Positions 32,541 to 32,837 of a stretch of DNA of 32,837 nt are shown one piece after another (the stretch's first letter is position 1; the number at the start of each line of letters is the position of its first letter). The stretch covers positions 1-32,837 of the forward strand of contig JAHEBX010000015.1 in assembly GCA_024642045.1 (NCBI GenBank), given 5' to 3'. The notes under the pieces are model-generated. The model saw only the letters and a program-made list of their open reading frames with translations, did not search any database and had not been told where the DNA came from. The DNA comes from Pseudorhodobacter sp. Lineage in GTDB: Bacteria > Pseudomonadota > Alphaproteobacteria > Rhodobacterales > Rhodobacteraceae. The position numbers and the translations under genes were made by a program.

Positions 32541-32837
32541 GCAGCACCCGCGCTTCGTGCGCCTTGAGCGACAGCCGGGCGGCAGGATATTCATGTTCCA
32601 AGGTCAACATTTCAGGAAAAAGGGCCTCGATCTCAGTGCGTTGTGCAGCATCCAGCGCATCAATCATCCGCGCTGCAGGTTGGAAGCTTTCGGTCCAGGA
32701 CCCGTTGGCACAAATGATTTCATGCCGGTCTAGCAGCACATGAATATAGCTGACCCCCGGCGTCAACACCTGCTCGACGCCCGCAAGGCTTTGCAGATGC
32801 GTGGCTGCGACCAAGACTTCGGCCTCGCCAAACAGCA
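32530..32837 (-). CDS. Hint domain-containing protein, C-terminal part
   Basis: The last 102 codons, opening at the right edge without a start. The segment GVSYIHVLLDRHEIICANGS followed by WTESFQPAARMI and IEALFPEM matches the C-terminus of the Hint_2 (hedgehog/intein-like) proteins common in Rhodobacteraceae, often found at the end of large secreted or calcium-binding proteins. LFGEAEVLVAATHL precedes it, as in that family. The N-terminal part lies outside, so the full architecture is unknown. Confidence 0.75.
   Translation of the reverse strand, partial: LFGEAEVLVAATHLQSLAGVEQVLTPGVSYIHVLLDRHEIICANGSWTESFQPAARMIDALDAAQRTEIEALFPEMLTLEHEYPAARLSLKAHEARVLLSA

Overview
The window reads as ordinary chromosome of an alphaproteobacterium of the family Rhodobacteraceae (Roseobacter/Rhodobacter type). 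The grounds are a ZapA/ZauP-type gene pair beside transketolase, a class II DAHP synthase, two class I GAPDH genes flanking a tiny membrane peptide, a VPLPA-CTERM protein, a PAS_5 protein behind a CtrA-type box, a DUF1127 miniprotein, a Hint_2-type C-terminus and a roseobacter-style FAD/GcvT dehydrogenase. I saw no rRNA, tRNA, prophage, insertion sequence or CRISPR array. Coding density is high, and most genes have a clear purine-rich ribosome binding site, which I used to correct several starts.

Layout. 1-3928 (minus strand): a PlsC-like acyltransferase, glutamate racemase (murI), a glycine-rich DUF533 protein, a DUF1684 protein and the start of argC. 4108-5193: a LysR-type regulator, then directly downstream a LysR-type box, a promoter and a compact small-RNA candidate with its own terminator. 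5457-7616: purL. 7617-8073 has no gene I can support. 8074-9593: a VPLPA-CTERM exported protein, then a BolA/monothiol-glutaredoxin pair. 9667-10540 (minus): zapA and its coiled-coil partner, divergent from tkt. 12803-14137 (minus): DoxX and DUF808 membrane proteins. 14197-16565: two GAPDH genes around a 47-residue membrane peptide, with three LacI-type operator-like palindromes. 16763-16924: a DUF1127 gene whose promoter carries the same LysR-type box as the small RNA. 16968-19018 (minus): gamma-carbonic-anhydrase-like protein, gmk and yicC. 19197-19835: a PAS protein behind a CtrA box. 19889-21259 (minus): class II DAHP synthase. 21415-27662: a GlxA-family regulator and a complete branched-chain-amino-acid-type ABC transporter (binding protein, two ATPases, two permeases). 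27646-29187 (minus): a GT39-like glycosyltransferase. 29358-31781: a dimethylglycine/sarcosine-dehydrogenase-like protein. 31953-32540: a MobA/MocA-like nucleotidyltransferase. The right edge holds the C-terminus of a Hint-domain protein.

How parts may work together. The two GAPDHs differ at the cofactor-selecting position: gap1 has Ala where gap2 has Asp. Their operator-like sites sit differently relative to candidate promoters, upstream for gap1 and over the -10 for gap2. That would suit one LacI-type regulator switching between glycolysis and gluconeogenesis. The regulator/transporter/dehydrogenase region looks like an uptake and demethylation module for an unidentified small amine or amino acid. 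The most novel-looking feature is a possible regulon in which the LysR protein at 4108-5013 controls both the adjacent small RNA and the distant DUF1127 gene through identical T-N11-A boxes. All regulatory links are inferred from sequence patterns only.
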